From assembly GCA_035634055.1 (NCBI GenBank), contig DASQDR010000127.1:1-64000 (forward strand): a DNA stretch of 64,000 bases, read 5' to 3'. Positions 43,144 through 53,156 of the stretch are shown piece by piece. Position 1 is the first letter of the stretch; each line of letters begins with the position of its first letter. The translations under genes were made by a program, and so were the position numbers. Under the pieces are notes generated by a model. The model was not told the origin of the DNA. It saw only the letters and a program-made list of their open reading frames with translations, and ran no database searches. This DNA is from JAICTV01 sp035634055 (GTDB lineage: Bacteria > Planctomycetota > Phycisphaerae > Tepidisphaerales > Tepidisphaeraceae).

Positions 43144-43218
43144 GCGAGCGGCGTGCCGGGGGAACGGCAACCGCAGGCTGAGCCGTGGCGCGGCAGTCAT
43201 CCCCGGCACGCCGCTTGC
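43144..43218. promoter_or_regulatory. 18-bp inverted repeat between divergent genes
   Basis: GCGAGCGGCGTGCCGGGG (43144-43161) and CCCCGGCACGCCGCTTGC (43201-43218) match with one mismatch across 39 bases. The pair lies entirely in the gap between the nucleotidyltransferase and metallophosphoesterase genes. It could be an operator for a shared regulator, a hairpin, or another cassette family. Confidence 0.7.
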
Positions 43219-43230
43219 CGCGCCCAGAGC

Positions 43231-44076
43231 ATGTCCACCAACGGAAAAGACACCATCCGCGTCGCCGCCCTGGGCGACCTGCATTGTTCGGTCGATCATC
43301 GCGGGCAGCTCGCGCCGCTGTTTCAGCAGATCGCCGAGGCCGCCGACATCATGGTCCTCTGCGGCGACCTGACCGACTTCGGGCAACCCGACGAGGCCCA
43401 CGTGCTGGCCAAGGAGCTTTCCTCGGCAGCCAAGATTCCCACCGTCGGCGTGCTGGGCAACCACGACTACGAGTCCGGCCACGCCGACGAGGTTCGCAAG
43501 ATCCTCATGGACACCGGCATCCACCTCTTGGACGGCGAGGCGTTCCAGATCCAAGGCGTCGGCTTCGCCGGTGTCAAAGGGTTCGGCGGCGGGTTCGGGC
43601 GCGGAACGCTGTCGGCCTTCGGAGAATCCGGCATAAAGCAGTTCGTGCAGGAGGCGCTCAACGAATCGATGAAGCTGGAGGCGGCCCTCCAGCGCCTGCG
43701 CACGCCGCACCGAATCGCCGTGCTGCACTATTCGCCCATCCGCGGCACCGTTGAGGGAGAGCCGGAGCAGATCTTCCCGTTCCTCGGCTGCTCGCGGCTG
43801 GAGGAACCGCTGAATCGCTACCAGGTGACCACCTGCGTCCACGGCCACGCCCACCGCGGCGCGGCCGAGGGCAAGACCACCGCGGGCGTGCCGGTCTACA
43901 ACGTTGGCATCCCGGTGATGCGCAGCAACTTCCCCAACCGCCCGCCGTTCCGCCTGCTGACCCTTTCCGCCGTGCCCGCCGCGCAACAGCAGCAGCACCC
44001 GGCGGTGCAAGTCATAGGCGCGACGCAGGAACGCGTGGTGGAGACGCCGGTGGAGGCGTCGACGCCCCGCGCGTGA
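43231..44076 (+). CDS. Metallophosphoesterase (calcineurin-like)
   Basis: This is a predicted metal-dependent phosphoesterase. The 281-residue protein has the motifs in order: LGDLHCSVDH (DxH), CGDLTDFGQPDE (GDxxD), GNHDYESGH (GNHD), then ILHYSP-like AVLHYSPIRGT and CVHGHAHRGAAEGKT (GHxH). A Gln/Pro-rich tail follows. The start is ATG at MSTNGKD. Its gene converges with a luciferase-like gene and diverges from the nucleotidyltransferase. The substrate is unknown. Confidence 0.92.
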   Translation: MSTNGKDTIRVAALGDLHCSVDHRGQLAPLFQQIAEAADIMVLCGDLTDFGQPDEAHVLAKELSSAAKIPTVGVLGNHDYESGHADEVRKILMDTGIHLLDGEAFQIQGVGFAGVKGFGGGFGRGTLSAFGESGIKQFVQEALNESMKLEAALQRLRTPHRIAVLHYSPIRGTVEGEPEQIFPFLGCSRLEEPLNRYQVTTCVHGHAHRGAAEGKTTAGVPVYNVGIPVMRSNFPNRPPFRLLTLSAVPAAQQQQHPAVQVIGATQERVVETPVEASTPRA

Positions 44077-44103
44077 TGCCGCCGACGCGCGTTTCCGATC
44101 CCG

Positions 44104-45159
44104 TTATACGCTCGCCGCCGCCGGCGAGAGCTCGAACGCTTCGGCGATCAGCTCGTACGATCGCAGCCTGGCCTCGTGGTCGTGCATGATGTTGACGATC
44201 TGCACCTCGTCCGCCCCGTACTCGCGGGCCAGGGCGGTGATGCCGGCGCGGACGGTTTGCGGCGAGCCGATGATCGCCCGCCGGCCGGGCGGCATGTCGT
44301 CCAGCGGGACGCGCTCCTCGGCCAGGAAGCGCAGCGCGCGCTCGACCGGGGGCACCGCGATGAGCTGCCCGCGGTGCAGCAGCGCCATCAGCATCTTGAA
44401 GCTCGACGCCAGTTGCATCGCCTCCTCGTCGGTCTCGGCGCACACCGACCACGCGGTGACGATCACCGCCGGCCGCTCCAGGCGGTGCGCCGTCGGCACG
44501 AACGCGTCGCGGTAGTGGCGGGCCAGCGCCGCGCCCCTCGAGTTGATGAAGTCTGCGAAGACGTACGGCAGCCCGCGCTCGGCGGCCCAGATGGCGCTCA
44601 TGGGGGATGAGCCGAGCAGGAACGGCACCGGCGCCTCCGGCCGCCCCGGCAGGCGCGTGAGCCGGGCGAACGGGTGCCCGGCCGGCACGCGGTTTTCCAG
44701 GTACGCCAGCAGCTCGTCCAGTTGCTCGGGGAAATCGTCCGGCGCCGCTTGCCGGCGGTCGCGCTGGAGCGCGAAGGCGGTCGGCGCGTCGGTCCCGGGC
44801 GCGCGGCCGAGCCCGAGGTCGATCCGATCGGGGTACATTCCGGCGAGCATGCTGAACGTCTCGGCCACTTTCAGCGGGCTGTAGTGCGGCAGCATGATCC
44901 CGCCGCTGCCGACGCGCAACCGCGACGATGTCGCCTGCGCCACCTGCCCGATCATCGCCTCCGGGCTGGCGCATGCCAGCGCCGGCGTCTGGTGGTGCTC
45001 GGCCAGCCAGAACCGGTGGTACCCCAGCCGATCCGCCTGCCGCGCCAGCTCGACCGAGTGGTGCAACGCCGCTCCGCCGGTGGAGCCTTCGGCGATCGGG
45101 GACTGATCGAGCACGCTGAGCCGCAGCGACGCGGCGGCGGCGGTTCCGAGTGACGCCAT
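44104..45159 (-). CDS. Luciferase-like FMN-dependent monooxygenase
   Basis: The 351-residue protein belongs to the bacterial luciferase (LLM) superfamily of two-component flavin monooxygenases. It contains LSVLDQSPIAEGSTGGAALHHSVELARQADRLGYHRFWLAEHH, SSRLRVGSGGIMLPHYSPLKVAETFSML, and RIDLGLGRAPGTD. Together these match the YhbW/MsnO8-like subgroup. FMN reductase is not adjacent. The substrate is unknown. The start at MASLGTAAA is preferred; the frame upstream is open but lies in the dinB promoter region. Confidence 0.93.
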   Translation of the reverse strand: MASLGTAAAASLRLSVLDQSPIAEGSTGGAALHHSVELARQADRLGYHRFWLAEHHQTPALACASPEAMIGQVAQATSSRLRVGSGGIMLPHYSPLKVAETFSMLAGMYPDRIDLGLGRAPGTDAPTAFALQRDRRQAAPDDFPEQLDELLAYLENRVPAGHPFARLTRLPGRPEAPVPFLLGSSPMSAIWAAERGLPYVFADFINSRGAALARHYRDAFVPTAHRLERPAVIVTAWSVCAETDEEAMQLASSFKMLMALLHRGQLIAVPPVERALRFLAEERVPLDDMPPGRRAIIGSPQTVRAGITALAREYGADEVQIVNIMHDHEARLRSYELIAEAFELSPAAASV

Positions 45160-45204
45160 GAGCGAGTGTAGGCGAGGCGACGGCGCCGTTGCGCGCGCGG
45201 ATGC

Positions 45205-45233
45205 TCGGCAATCGGTGCGACAACCGCTAGACT
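45205..45233 (+). promoter_or_regulatory. Candidate dinB promoter
   Basis: TCGGCA (45205-45210), a 17-base spacer and TAGACT (45228-45233) lie 86 bases before the dinB GTG. The same TAGACT -10 box is used by the tRNA-Pro promoter. No LexA-type palindrome was recognised. Confidence 0.4.
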
Positions 45234-45318
45234 TGTTTCGTAGCGACGTTCGCTGTTGTTGGAACTTCGATGCCAAATGTTGAACGTTCGCTCAGTTCCC
45301 CTCCGCTACAATGCGCTC

Positions 45319-46494
45319 GTGCCCGCCGATGCCCGTGCCATTCTCCACGTGGACATGGACGCCTTCTTCGCGTCGATCGAGCAGCTCGACGACCCGGCCC
45401 TGCGCGGCAAGCCGGTGCTCGTCGGCTCCGACGACCTTCGCGGCGTTGTCGCCACCGCTTCCTACGAGGCGCGCGTGTTCGGGTGTCACTCGGCGCAGCC
45501 GATGGCCGTGGCGAGGCGGCTCTGCCCGCACGCGATCGTCGTGCCCAACCGGTTCCGGCGCTACCGCGAGGTGTCGGACGGGTTGTTCGCGATCATGGAA
45601 TCGTTCACGCCGATCGTGCAGCCGCTGAGCATCGACGAGGCGTTCCTGGACGTCACCGGCAGCGAGCGGCTGCACGGGTCGCCGATCGACGTGGCGCGCA
45701 AGCTCAAGGCGCGCGTGCGCGACGAGCTGCGCCTGACGGCGTCGGTCGGCGTCGCGCCCAATAAGTTCCTGGCCAAGCTGGCCAGCGACCTGGAGAAGCC
45801 GGACGGGCTGACCGTCATCCGCCACGAGGACGTCGACCGCGTGCTGCCGCCGCTGCCGGTGACCAAGATCTGGGGCATCGGCCCGAAGACGGCGGCGCGG
45901 CTGGAAGGGATGCGCATCCGCACGATCGGCGACCTGCGCCGCGCCACCGACGCGACGCTCAAGCGCCTGCTCGGCGACGACGCCGAACGCTGCCGCAACC
46001 TCGCCTACGGGCGCGACGACCGCGACGTGGTCACCGATTCCGAGGCCAAGCAGATCAGCCAGGAGCGCACGTTTCGCATCGACGTGCCGGACCCGCAGGC
46101 GGTGCTCGACGAGCTGCACGACCAGGTCCAGCAGGTCGCCCGCCGGCTGCGCAAGCACCACTTTCGCGCCGGCGGCATCACGCTGAAGATCCGCTTCGGC
46201 GAGTTCCAGACCATCACCCGCTCGCGCGCGCTGCCCGAGGCCACCGACCGCACCGACGCGCTGTGGGACATCACGCGGCAGGTCTTCAACGAGTGGGCCG
46301 GCAAGTCCTTCCAGCCGGTCCGGCTGATCGGCATGGCGGCCAAGAGCCTGACGACCGATGGGCAGCAGCTCGCCCTCTTCGCCGACCCCAAGACCCAGCG
46401 CAGCGAGCGGCTGGACAAGATCGTCGACACCATCGTCGATCGCTTTGGCAAGGCCGCCGTGCGCCGCGGTGCGTCGAGGGAGGAGCGAGGATAA
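45319..46494 (+). CDS. dinB: DNA polymerase IV (Y-family)
   Basis: This is an error-prone translesion polymerase. The 391-residue protein has the palm motifs HVDMDAFFASIEQ (Asp12) and LSIDEAFLDVTGS (Asp106, Glu107), YEARVFGCHSAQPM in the fingers, helix-hairpin-helix WGIGPKTAARLEGMRI, and a little-finger domain. The C-terminus ends QQLALFADPKTQRSERLDKIVDTIVDRFG; QLALF resembles a beta-clamp binding motif. The GTG start gives the family N-terminus; no in-frame ATG fits better. Confidence 0.97.
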   Translation: MPADARAILHVDMDAFFASIEQLDDPALRGKPVLVGSDDLRGVVATASYEARVFGCHSAQPMAVARRLCPHAIVVPNRFRRYREVSDGLFAIMESFTPIVQPLSIDEAFLDVTGSERLHGSPIDVARKLKARVRDELRLTASVGVAPNKFLAKLASDLEKPDGLTVIRHEDVDRVLPPLPVTKIWGIGPKTAARLEGMRIRTIGDLRRATDATLKRLLGDDAERCRNLAYGRDDRDVVTDSEAKQISQERTFRIDVPDPQAVLDELHDQVQQVARRLRKHHFRAGGITLKIRFGEFQTITRSRALPEATDRTDALWDITRQVFNEWAGKSFQPVRLIGMAAKSLTTDGQQLALFADPKTQRSERLDKIVDTIVDRFGKAAVRRGASREERG

Positions 46495-46626
46495 CGCTCG
46501 ATCGCGGGAGGCTGGATGGCCGACGCGTCCAAGCATCCGCAGCCTGGGACGTGCGATCGGGCGCGCTTCGCGGCAGGGCGGCGACGGTGAGCGGGCCTGC
46601 AAGAGCCCAGTTTCGCGCCGTGGCCG

Positions 46627-47829
46627 CTACGCCGGGGTCACGGCCGAGCGACCCGCGCGGGGCATCGGGTGCCGCAGCAGGTCGATGCCGCGGGCGATGG
46701 CGAACTCCAGGTCGGGACAGAGGTTTTCCGGCTCGGTCACCTCCAGCAGGCCGCCGCCGATCAGCGTGCGGTACTGCGCGGCGGTGATGCCGCTGATGAT
46801 CAGCGCGCGGTGCTGGGCGCGCAAGTGCTCCGCCGCGTCGCACAGGGCAAGCGCGCCGTTCTCGTTGAAGTACGTCAGCGGGCTGATGGCCAGGATCACC
46901 ACCCGCCAGTGCGCCGGCACGCGGGCCAGCCACTGCTGGAAGTCCGGCGGCTGGTGGGCGCGGTCGGCGCGGTGGTGCGTCAGGCGGTAGAGCCCCAGGT
47001 CCGGCGGCAGCAGCGCCTTGACGATCCCGTGCGCGCGCAGCTCCGGGTCGCTGAGCAGGTCCAGCTCGCGCACGCCGGCGACCGGCTTCCACCAGTCCAT
47101 CAGGATGATCCAGCCAATGAACGCCACCGCCGGCAGCATCGCCACGCGGGGGTAGTGAAAGTGCATCCAGGCCCCGGTGGTCGCGCCGGCGATGAAGGAC
47201 CAGAAGACGCAGAACAGCAGCGCCAGGCGCTGGGCGGACGGGTGGCGTTGGCTGGCGCGCAGCGCCCGACCGGCACGCGCCCAGCGGCGGCCGCGCGTGC
47301 GGTTTAGGTACCCGTTGAGGAAGCGGACGCTCTCCAGGCCGAGGTCGGTGATGACGCCGGTGAGGTGGGTGGTGCGGATGACCGCCCCGCTGATCTCGGT
47401 GATCGTCGCGTTCTGCAAGCCGAGCGTGAACGCCGCGGTGAACGCCAGCCCGTCGAGCAGCGCCGGGGCGTGCGGCAGCGCGCCGGGCGGACAGGCGAGC
47501 AGCGCCGCCAGCGCCGACAGCAGCAATCCCTCGGCCGCCATCGGCAGGACGTACTTCGAGCGCGCCCCGCGCCGCTGGGCCGACTCGGCCATCAGCGCCG
47601 ACGAGACCGCGCCCAACCAGAAGCAGAGGATGAGCAGCCCGAAGTGCAGCGCCTGCCCCGCGGGGCCGTGCACCAGCCCCACGCCGAACTGCGTGGCGTT
47701 GCCGGTCATGTGCGAGACGAACGCCCCGCACGCGAGGAAGAGCACCACGTTCACGTACCCGCCGATCCACGACAGCGAGATCGCCAGCTTGGACTTCTGC
47801 CGGAATGAGTACGCCCGCGCCGAAAGCAT
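46627..47829 (-). CDS. DUF1275 (YoaK) membrane protein fused to a STAS-like domain
   Basis: The N-terminal ~240 of 400 residues match YoaK/DUF1275: SLSWIGGYVNVVLFLACGAFVSHMTGN, GLQNATITEISGAVIRTTHLTGVITDLG, and about six membrane helices. The rest (about 255-390) is soluble and looks like a STAS domain (HWRVVILAISPLTYFNENGALALCDAAEHLRAQHRALIISGITAAQYRTLIGGG), the module found at the C-terminus of SulP transporters. YoaK proteins usually end after the membrane part. The fusion suggests a transporter with a regulatory tail. GGAAGG precedes the ATG. It diverges from the PrsW-family gene. Confidence 0.83.
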   Translation of the reverse strand: MLSARAYSFRQKSKLAISLSWIGGYVNVVLFLACGAFVSHMTGNATQFGVGLVHGPAGQALHFGLLILCFWLGAVSSALMAESAQRRGARSKYVLPMAAEGLLLSALAALLACPPGALPHAPALLDGLAFTAAFTLGLQNATITEISGAVIRTTHLTGVITDLGLESVRFLNGYLNRTRGRRWARAGRALRASQRHPSAQRLALLFCVFWSFIAGATTGAWMHFHYPRVAMLPAVAFIGWIILMDWWKPVAGVRELDLLSDPELRAHGIVKALLPPDLGLYRLTHHRADRAHQPPDFQQWLARVPAHWRVVILAISPLTYFNENGALALCDAAEHLRAQHRALIISGITAAQYRTLIGGGLLEVTEPENLCPDLEFAIARGIDLLRHPMPRAGRSAVTPA

Positions 47830-48003
47830 GGCCTTCCAGTGCTATCGGCTGCCCCGCCCCCGGGCGTAACGAGATCGTGGTCGTCCCACCGGCGTACCAC
47901 CCGTCGCCCGAGCGCGCCGCGCGCGGTACACTTTGCCGGCGACCGCGCCGCGCCGATCCATGTCCTCGGGTGGCGCGCGGGCGCGGGGGCCAGCGGGGTG
48001 TCG

Positions 48004-49641
48004 ATGCCGATCGTGCTGGTGTGTCACTGCGGCAAGAAGCTCCGCGCCCGCGACGAGCAGGCGGGGCTCTCCTGCAAGTGCCCCGCGTGCGGCACGGTCC
48101 TGCGCGTGCCGTACCCAATGGCCCGGCCCGCGCCGCCCCCGGACGAACACGACGAGCCCCGCGCGCTGGGTGACGAGGACCTCGCCTGCCCCCCGCCGCC
48201 AACGGCGCACGGCAGCGCCGCCGCGCGTGCGTCCTCCGGCCGGCCCGCACCCTCCGCCGGCTCGCGCGATCAGCAGCGCACGCCCCCGACCGCCCCTTCG
48301 CACCACCAGGGCGATGCCGACGATCCCCTGGCGCAACTCCGCGCGGCGATCGCGGCGCGCCGCCCGGCCGCAGATCCGTCGCGCGGCCGCAACGGTCCTG
48401 GCGCCCGCGCGGTGGGCGCGAGCAATGAAGAAGGCCTCGCCGGCTTCAACCCCCCGCGCCCCGTCGCGCAGGTGCCGTCGGCGCAGGTCGTCCAGCAGCC
48501 CGGCGACATCCCCGAGCCGCTCCGCGGCTTCCGCGTGATCGAGCCGCTCAACGAGAAGCCGCCGCCGCGCGACCTCGACCTCCCGCCGGACGAGCGGGTC
48601 CAGCAGCGCGAGCGCACCTGGCGCGGGCACGTCTACTGGCTGCTGCTGCTGTTCGCCCTCCCGCTGGTGGCGCTCACCGTCGCCGGCAAGCCGGACCTCG
48701 AGCAGGCGCTGCGCAAGTCGCTCGAGAAGCACGGCATGACCGAGGAATTCCAGGAACAGGAGGACGGCGGCGGCGGCGTCAAGGCGCTGGACCGACACCT
48801 GCAAACCCTCCCGGGCCACCGCCTTGAGGGGGCGCTGCTGGCGCGCGAGAGCTGGGCCCACTGGTCCTTCGCCGCGCTCGCGGTCGCGGTTTATGCCGTG
48901 CTGGTGACGTCCGCGCTGCCGTCGGAGAATGCCGCGCCGCGGCTGCTGCTGGCCAGCGGCGCCTTCACCGCCACGCTGGGGGTGAGCCTGCTGCTGCTGA
49001 TCCAGTACTTCGGCGCCTGCCTGTGCATCGGCCTGTGGTACCGGGCAGCGCTGGACCCGCGCGCGCCGTTCGGCCCGAGCCTGCTGGGGTTCGTGCTGGG
49101 CGTCGGGGTGTGCGAGGAGATCATCAAGTGCATCCCGGTCCTCTGGCTGATTAAGCGCGTGCCGTGGGAGATCGGCTGGCGCGAGGCGTGCCTGGTCGGA
49201 ATGGCGAGCGGCGCCGGCTTCGGCATCTCCGAGGGGATCCACTACAGCGCCAACTTCTACAACGGCCTGGTCGGCGGCGACATCTACTTGGTCCGCTTCG
49301 CCTCCAGTTGCGGCCTGCACGTGCTGCTCAGCGGCGCCTGCGGGATCATGATCTGGCGCAAGCAGGACCAGCTCGACGACTGGCGCGACCCCTACGACTG
49401 GGTGATCGCCATGACCGCGATCCTGCTCGCGCCCATCTTCCTGCACGGGCTGTTCGACGCGCTGCTAAAGAAGGAGTACGACGCGGCGGCCGTTGGCGTC
49501 TGGTTCGCCAGCTTCGCCCTGCTCGCCTGGCTGATCACCAGCGCCCGCGCCCGCGAGGCGCGCGCTGCGGTCGCGCGCGCCAACCCGACGGGCCCGAAGC
49601 TGGTCCGCACGGCCAGGGGGACGCGCTTCGTGGCAGAGTGA
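48004..49641 (+). CDS. PrsW-family intramembrane metalloprotease with N-terminal zinc ribbon
   Basis: PrsW proteases cleave anti-sigma factors within the membrane. The 545-residue protein starts with a CHC-x14-CKCPAC zinc ribbon (Cys7, Cys9, Cys24, Cys26, Cys29). A Pro/Ala/Arg-rich linker leads to the membrane part at about 215. The catalytic motifs are intact: EEIIK (371-375), FGISE (406-410) and HGLFD (481-485). About eight hydrophobic segments are seen. The start ATG has GGGG upstream; a GTG two codons earlier is possible. No anti-sigma gene is adjacent. Confidence 0.9.
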   Translation: MPIVLVCHCGKKLRARDEQAGLSCKCPACGTVLRVPYPMARPAPPPDEHDEPRALGDEDLACPPPPTAHGSAAARASSGRPAPSAGSRDQQRTPPTAPSHHQGDADDPLAQLRAAIAARRPAADPSRGRNGPGARAVGASNEEGLAGFNPPRPVAQVPSAQVVQQPGDIPEPLRGFRVIEPLNEKPPPRDLDLPPDERVQQRERTWRGHVYWLLLLFALPLVALTVAGKPDLEQALRKSLEKHGMTEEFQEQEDGGGGVKALDRHLQTLPGHRLEGALLARESWAHWSFAALAVAVYAVLVTSALPSENAAPRLLLASGAFTATLGVSLLLLIQYFGACLCIGLWYRAALDPRAPFGPSLLGFVLGVGVCEEIIKCIPVLWLIKRVPWEIGWREACLVGMASGAGFGISEGIHYSANFYNGLVGGDIYLVRFASSCGLHVLLSGACGIMIWRKQDQLDDWRDPYDWVIAMTAILLAPIFLHGLFDALLKKEYDAAAVGVWFASFALLAWLITSARAREARAAVARANPTGPKLVRTARGTRFVAE

Positions 49642-50175
49642 GTGAGCCGCGGGCGGGCGCTGAAACGCGTGAGCGGGTGCCTCTTCGGCCGGCGGCCGTG
49701 GTGCCGTGGCGCCCGCGCCGTCGCCAACCGCCGCGTGACGCATGCCATGCTCGGGAAACTTTTGCGCACCTCCGCGTCTATAGCTACGGAGTTGGTGCGG
49801 ATTGTGCCGCGGGAGGAGCTGGTCGGTTTCCCTTGCGAGGAATTCCTTTGCCGGTGGCGGCGGGCGCGCGGTAGATTCTGCCGCTCGGCCGGGACGGGTG
49901 ATGGGGCTTTCGTCGCGCGCGCTCGGGGCGGTTCCGGCGTTTGTTGACGGGGCGGCGGTGCGGGGGGGCAATTGTCCGGCGTCGGACGCCGGCGGCGATG
50001 GATGGCCGTGGGGGGCGCGGGCCGTGGGGGCGGGGGACCGGTCAGCGGTTGATCGTGTTCGGGCGTAGATCGACGGGCTTCTGTCGCGCGGCTGCGCGCT
50101 GCTCCCCTCCCGCGGGTGAACCCTGCGAGAAAGAACCGGGGCGGCACGGGCGGTGGCGCGGGATCGGGCATCTCC
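49642..50175 (+). other. 534-base intergenic region before moxR
   Basis: No convincing gene is seen on either strand. GGGGGG-CGC-GGG-CCGT-GGGGG-C-GGGGG at about 50010-50036 fits a G-quadruplex pattern on the moxR coding strand. CCGGCGTCGGACGCCGG near 49977 is a short palindrome. An AT-richer patch lies near 49777-49810. Any promoter for the operon must be here. Confidence 0.6.
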
Positions 50176-51183
<1,008 letters not shown>

Positions 51184-51190
51184 CCGGAGA

Positions 51191-51283
51191 GGAAAGGATG
51201 AAGGGTGAAGGATGAAGGATGAAGAAAGGCCTTCGTCCACCTTCGACTTTCCTCCTCCATCATTCATCATTCAGCCTTATTCC
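51191..51283. repeat. Inverted-repeat spacer, GGATGAA heptamer family, between moxR and DUF58
   Basis: The left side has four GGATGAA/GGGTGAA heptamers (51196-51223). The right side has pyrimidine-rich CTCCATCATTCATCATTCA. It lies inside an apparent operon. Confidence 0.75.
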
Positions 51284-51291
51284 TTATTCCC

Positions 51292-52152
51292 ATGCTTTCC
51301 AAGCTCGACAGCGTCGCCCAACTGGACGAACGGCAGTTCGCGCTGTCGGTGCGGCGGCTGGCGGACTCGCTCAGTTACGGGTCGGACAACTCGCCGTTTC
51401 TCGGGGCGGGGATCGAGTACGTGCAGTCCCGCCTGTACCAGCTCGGCGATCCCATCAAGTCCATCGACTGGCGCGTGACCGCCCGCACCGGAAAGCCGCA
51501 CGTCAAGCAGTACGAGGCCCCGAAGCGCATGCCGGTCTACCTGCTGGTGGACACCTCGGCGTCGATGTGCGTGTCGTCGCGGCCGATGAGCAAGTACGCG
51601 TGGGCGGTCCAGCTCGCCGGCGGGCTGGCGCTGGCGGCGATCGGGCGGCTGAGCCCCGTCGGGCTGGTGGCGTGCGGCGACGAGGCGTACCAGCTCCGCC
51701 CGAGCCTGTCGCGCCTGCAGATCATGCAGTGGCTGCACCGCCTGCGCCGCCACCGGCTGGACGAGCGCACGTCGCTGTCGGCGGGGCTGCGGCTGACCGA
51801 GACGATGGCGGTCAACCGCAGCCTGATCATCGTCCTGTCCGACCTGCACGAGCCGGGCGCGGTCGCAACCATTAAGCCGCTGGCGGGGAAGCACGACGTG
51901 ATCGTGCTGCACCTGATCGACCCGGCCGAGCGCGGCCGCCTGGGCGCCGGCTTCCTCCGCGCGCGAGAGGCGGAGACGGGCGCCGCCTTCACCACGACCG
52001 GCCGCGCGCGTTGGACCGATGACGCCGCGCCGGCGCACGAGCTGAAGGGCGGGCAGGTGGATCACGTGCGGCTCCAGACCGACCAACCGTTCCTGCCGCA
52101 CCTGCGGGCGTTCCTGAGAAAGCGCGACTCTCGCGCGAGGGCAGCGCGATGA
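51292..52152 (+). CDS. DUF58 domain protein
   Basis: DUF58 proteins are partners of MoxR ATPases, with a vWA-like fold. The 286-residue protein has SPFLGAGIEYVQSRLY and the DUF58 signature DPIKSIDWRVTARTGKPHVKQYE. YLLVDTSASMCVSSRPMSKY has a metal-site-like DxSxS. No membrane helix is seen. Its last four bases (ATGA) start the next gene. Confidence 0.93.
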   Translation: MLSKLDSVAQLDERQFALSVRRLADSLSYGSDNSPFLGAGIEYVQSRLYQLGDPIKSIDWRVTARTGKPHVKQYEAPKRMPVYLLVDTSASMCVSSRPMSKYAWAVQLAGGLALAAIGRLSPVGLVACGDEAYQLRPSLSRLQIMQWLHRLRRHRLDERTSLSAGLRLTETMAVNRSLIIVLSDLHEPGAVATIKPLAGKHDVIVLHLIDPAERGRLGAGFLRAREAETGAAFTTTGRARWTDDAAPAHELKGGQVDHVRLQTDQPFLPHLRAFLRKRDSRARAAR

Positions 52153-53156
52153 CCCGGCTTCTCGTCATGATCCTCCTGATCGCCGGTGTTGCTGCCGCCC
52201 CCGCCGCGGCCCCCGCCGCCGCCGCGCCACCGGCTTCTCCCACCGTCGGCGTCGAGGGAAAGATTGAAGTCGCGCTGCCCGGCACCTTGCTCCAGGCCAG
52301 GCCGGTGACCGACAAGGCGCCGCTGCTGCTGCGCGTCGCGTCGACGCAGCCGGCGGCGCGGGCGGAGGAGATCCGCTACGACCTGCGTTACATCGGGCTG
52401 GTGCCCGGCGCGCACGACCTCAAACACTACCTCGTCCGCGCCGACGGCTCGCCGGCGGCGGACCTGCCGGCGGTGCCGGTCACCGTGGCCGGCGTGCTCG
52501 CGCCGGACCACCAGGGGCAACTCGTGCCCGACGCCGGGGCGCGCTGGCCGTTCTTCGGCGGGTACCGGGGGATGATGGCCGGGGCACTGGTCGCCTGGCT
52601 GGCGCTGCTGGTGCCGCTGATCCGCATGGGACGGAAAAAGCGCGGCGACGCGGTCGCCGAGCCGCCGCCCGAGCCGCCGACGTTCGCCGACCGCCTGCGC
52701 CCGCTCATCGACCAGGCCGCCCTTGGCGAGCTGTCGGCCGACGACAAGGGACGGCTGGAGCGCATGCTGCTGTGGTACTGGCGGCGAAAGCTGAACCTGG
52801 GGGAGCAGGGCCCGGGCGAGGCGATCATGACCCTCCGCCGGCACCACGAGGCGGGCGAGTTGCTCCGGGCGCTGGAGCAGTGGCTGCACCGCCCGCCCGG
52901 CAAGCAGGTGCCGGCGACCGACGTCGCCCTGCTGCTCGAGCCGTACCGCACGGTGCCGGACCCGGACGAGGTCGAGGCGCTGTTCGCCGGCTCCCACGCG
53001 GGCGCCCGCGCCGCCACGCCGGCGCCGGCAGCGACTGCGGCTGCGGTGGCGGTGGCGGCGGCAACGGGTGCTGCATCCGCGCGAGGCAACGGCGACGCGC
53101 ACCGCGCAGCGGACGACCGCGGCGCAACTCATGGCGCGGGGGGGAACGCGCCATGA
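52149..53156 (+). CDS. Membrane protein of the MoxR/Bat-like operon (DUF4381-like)
   Basis: The 335-residue protein has a signal peptide (MTRLLVMILLIAGVAAAPAA) and an extracytoplasmic beta-rich part. One membrane helix follows (MMAGALVAWLALLVPLI, about 143-160), then a cytoplasmic helical domain with MLLWYWRRKLNLGEQGPGEAIMTLRRHHEAGELLRALEQWLHR. The tail is Ala-rich. The layout resembles the DUF4381/BatD-type proteins beside MoxR and vWA genes. Both ends overlap neighbours by 4 bases, so translation is coupled. Confidence 0.8.
   Translation: MTRLLVMILLIAGVAAAPAAAPAAAAPPASPTVGVEGKIEVALPGTLLQARPVTDKAPLLLRVASTQPAARAEEIRYDLRYIGLVPGAHDLKHYLVRADGSPAADLPAVPVTVAGVLAPDHQGQLVPDAGARWPFFGGYRGMMAGALVAWLALLVPLIRMGRKKRGDAVAEPPPEPPTFADRLRPLIDQAALGELSADDKGRLERMLLWYWRRKLNLGEQGPGEAIMTLRRHHEAGELLRALEQWLHRPPGKQVPATDVALLLEPYRTVPDPDEVEALFAGSHAGARAATPAPAATAAAVAVAAATGAASARGNGDAHRAADDRGATHGAGGNAP

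Noticed and set aside
49642..50115. Short frames before moxR as genes
   Set aside because: They are Arg/Gly-rich with no motif, and no start is supported by a ribosome site.
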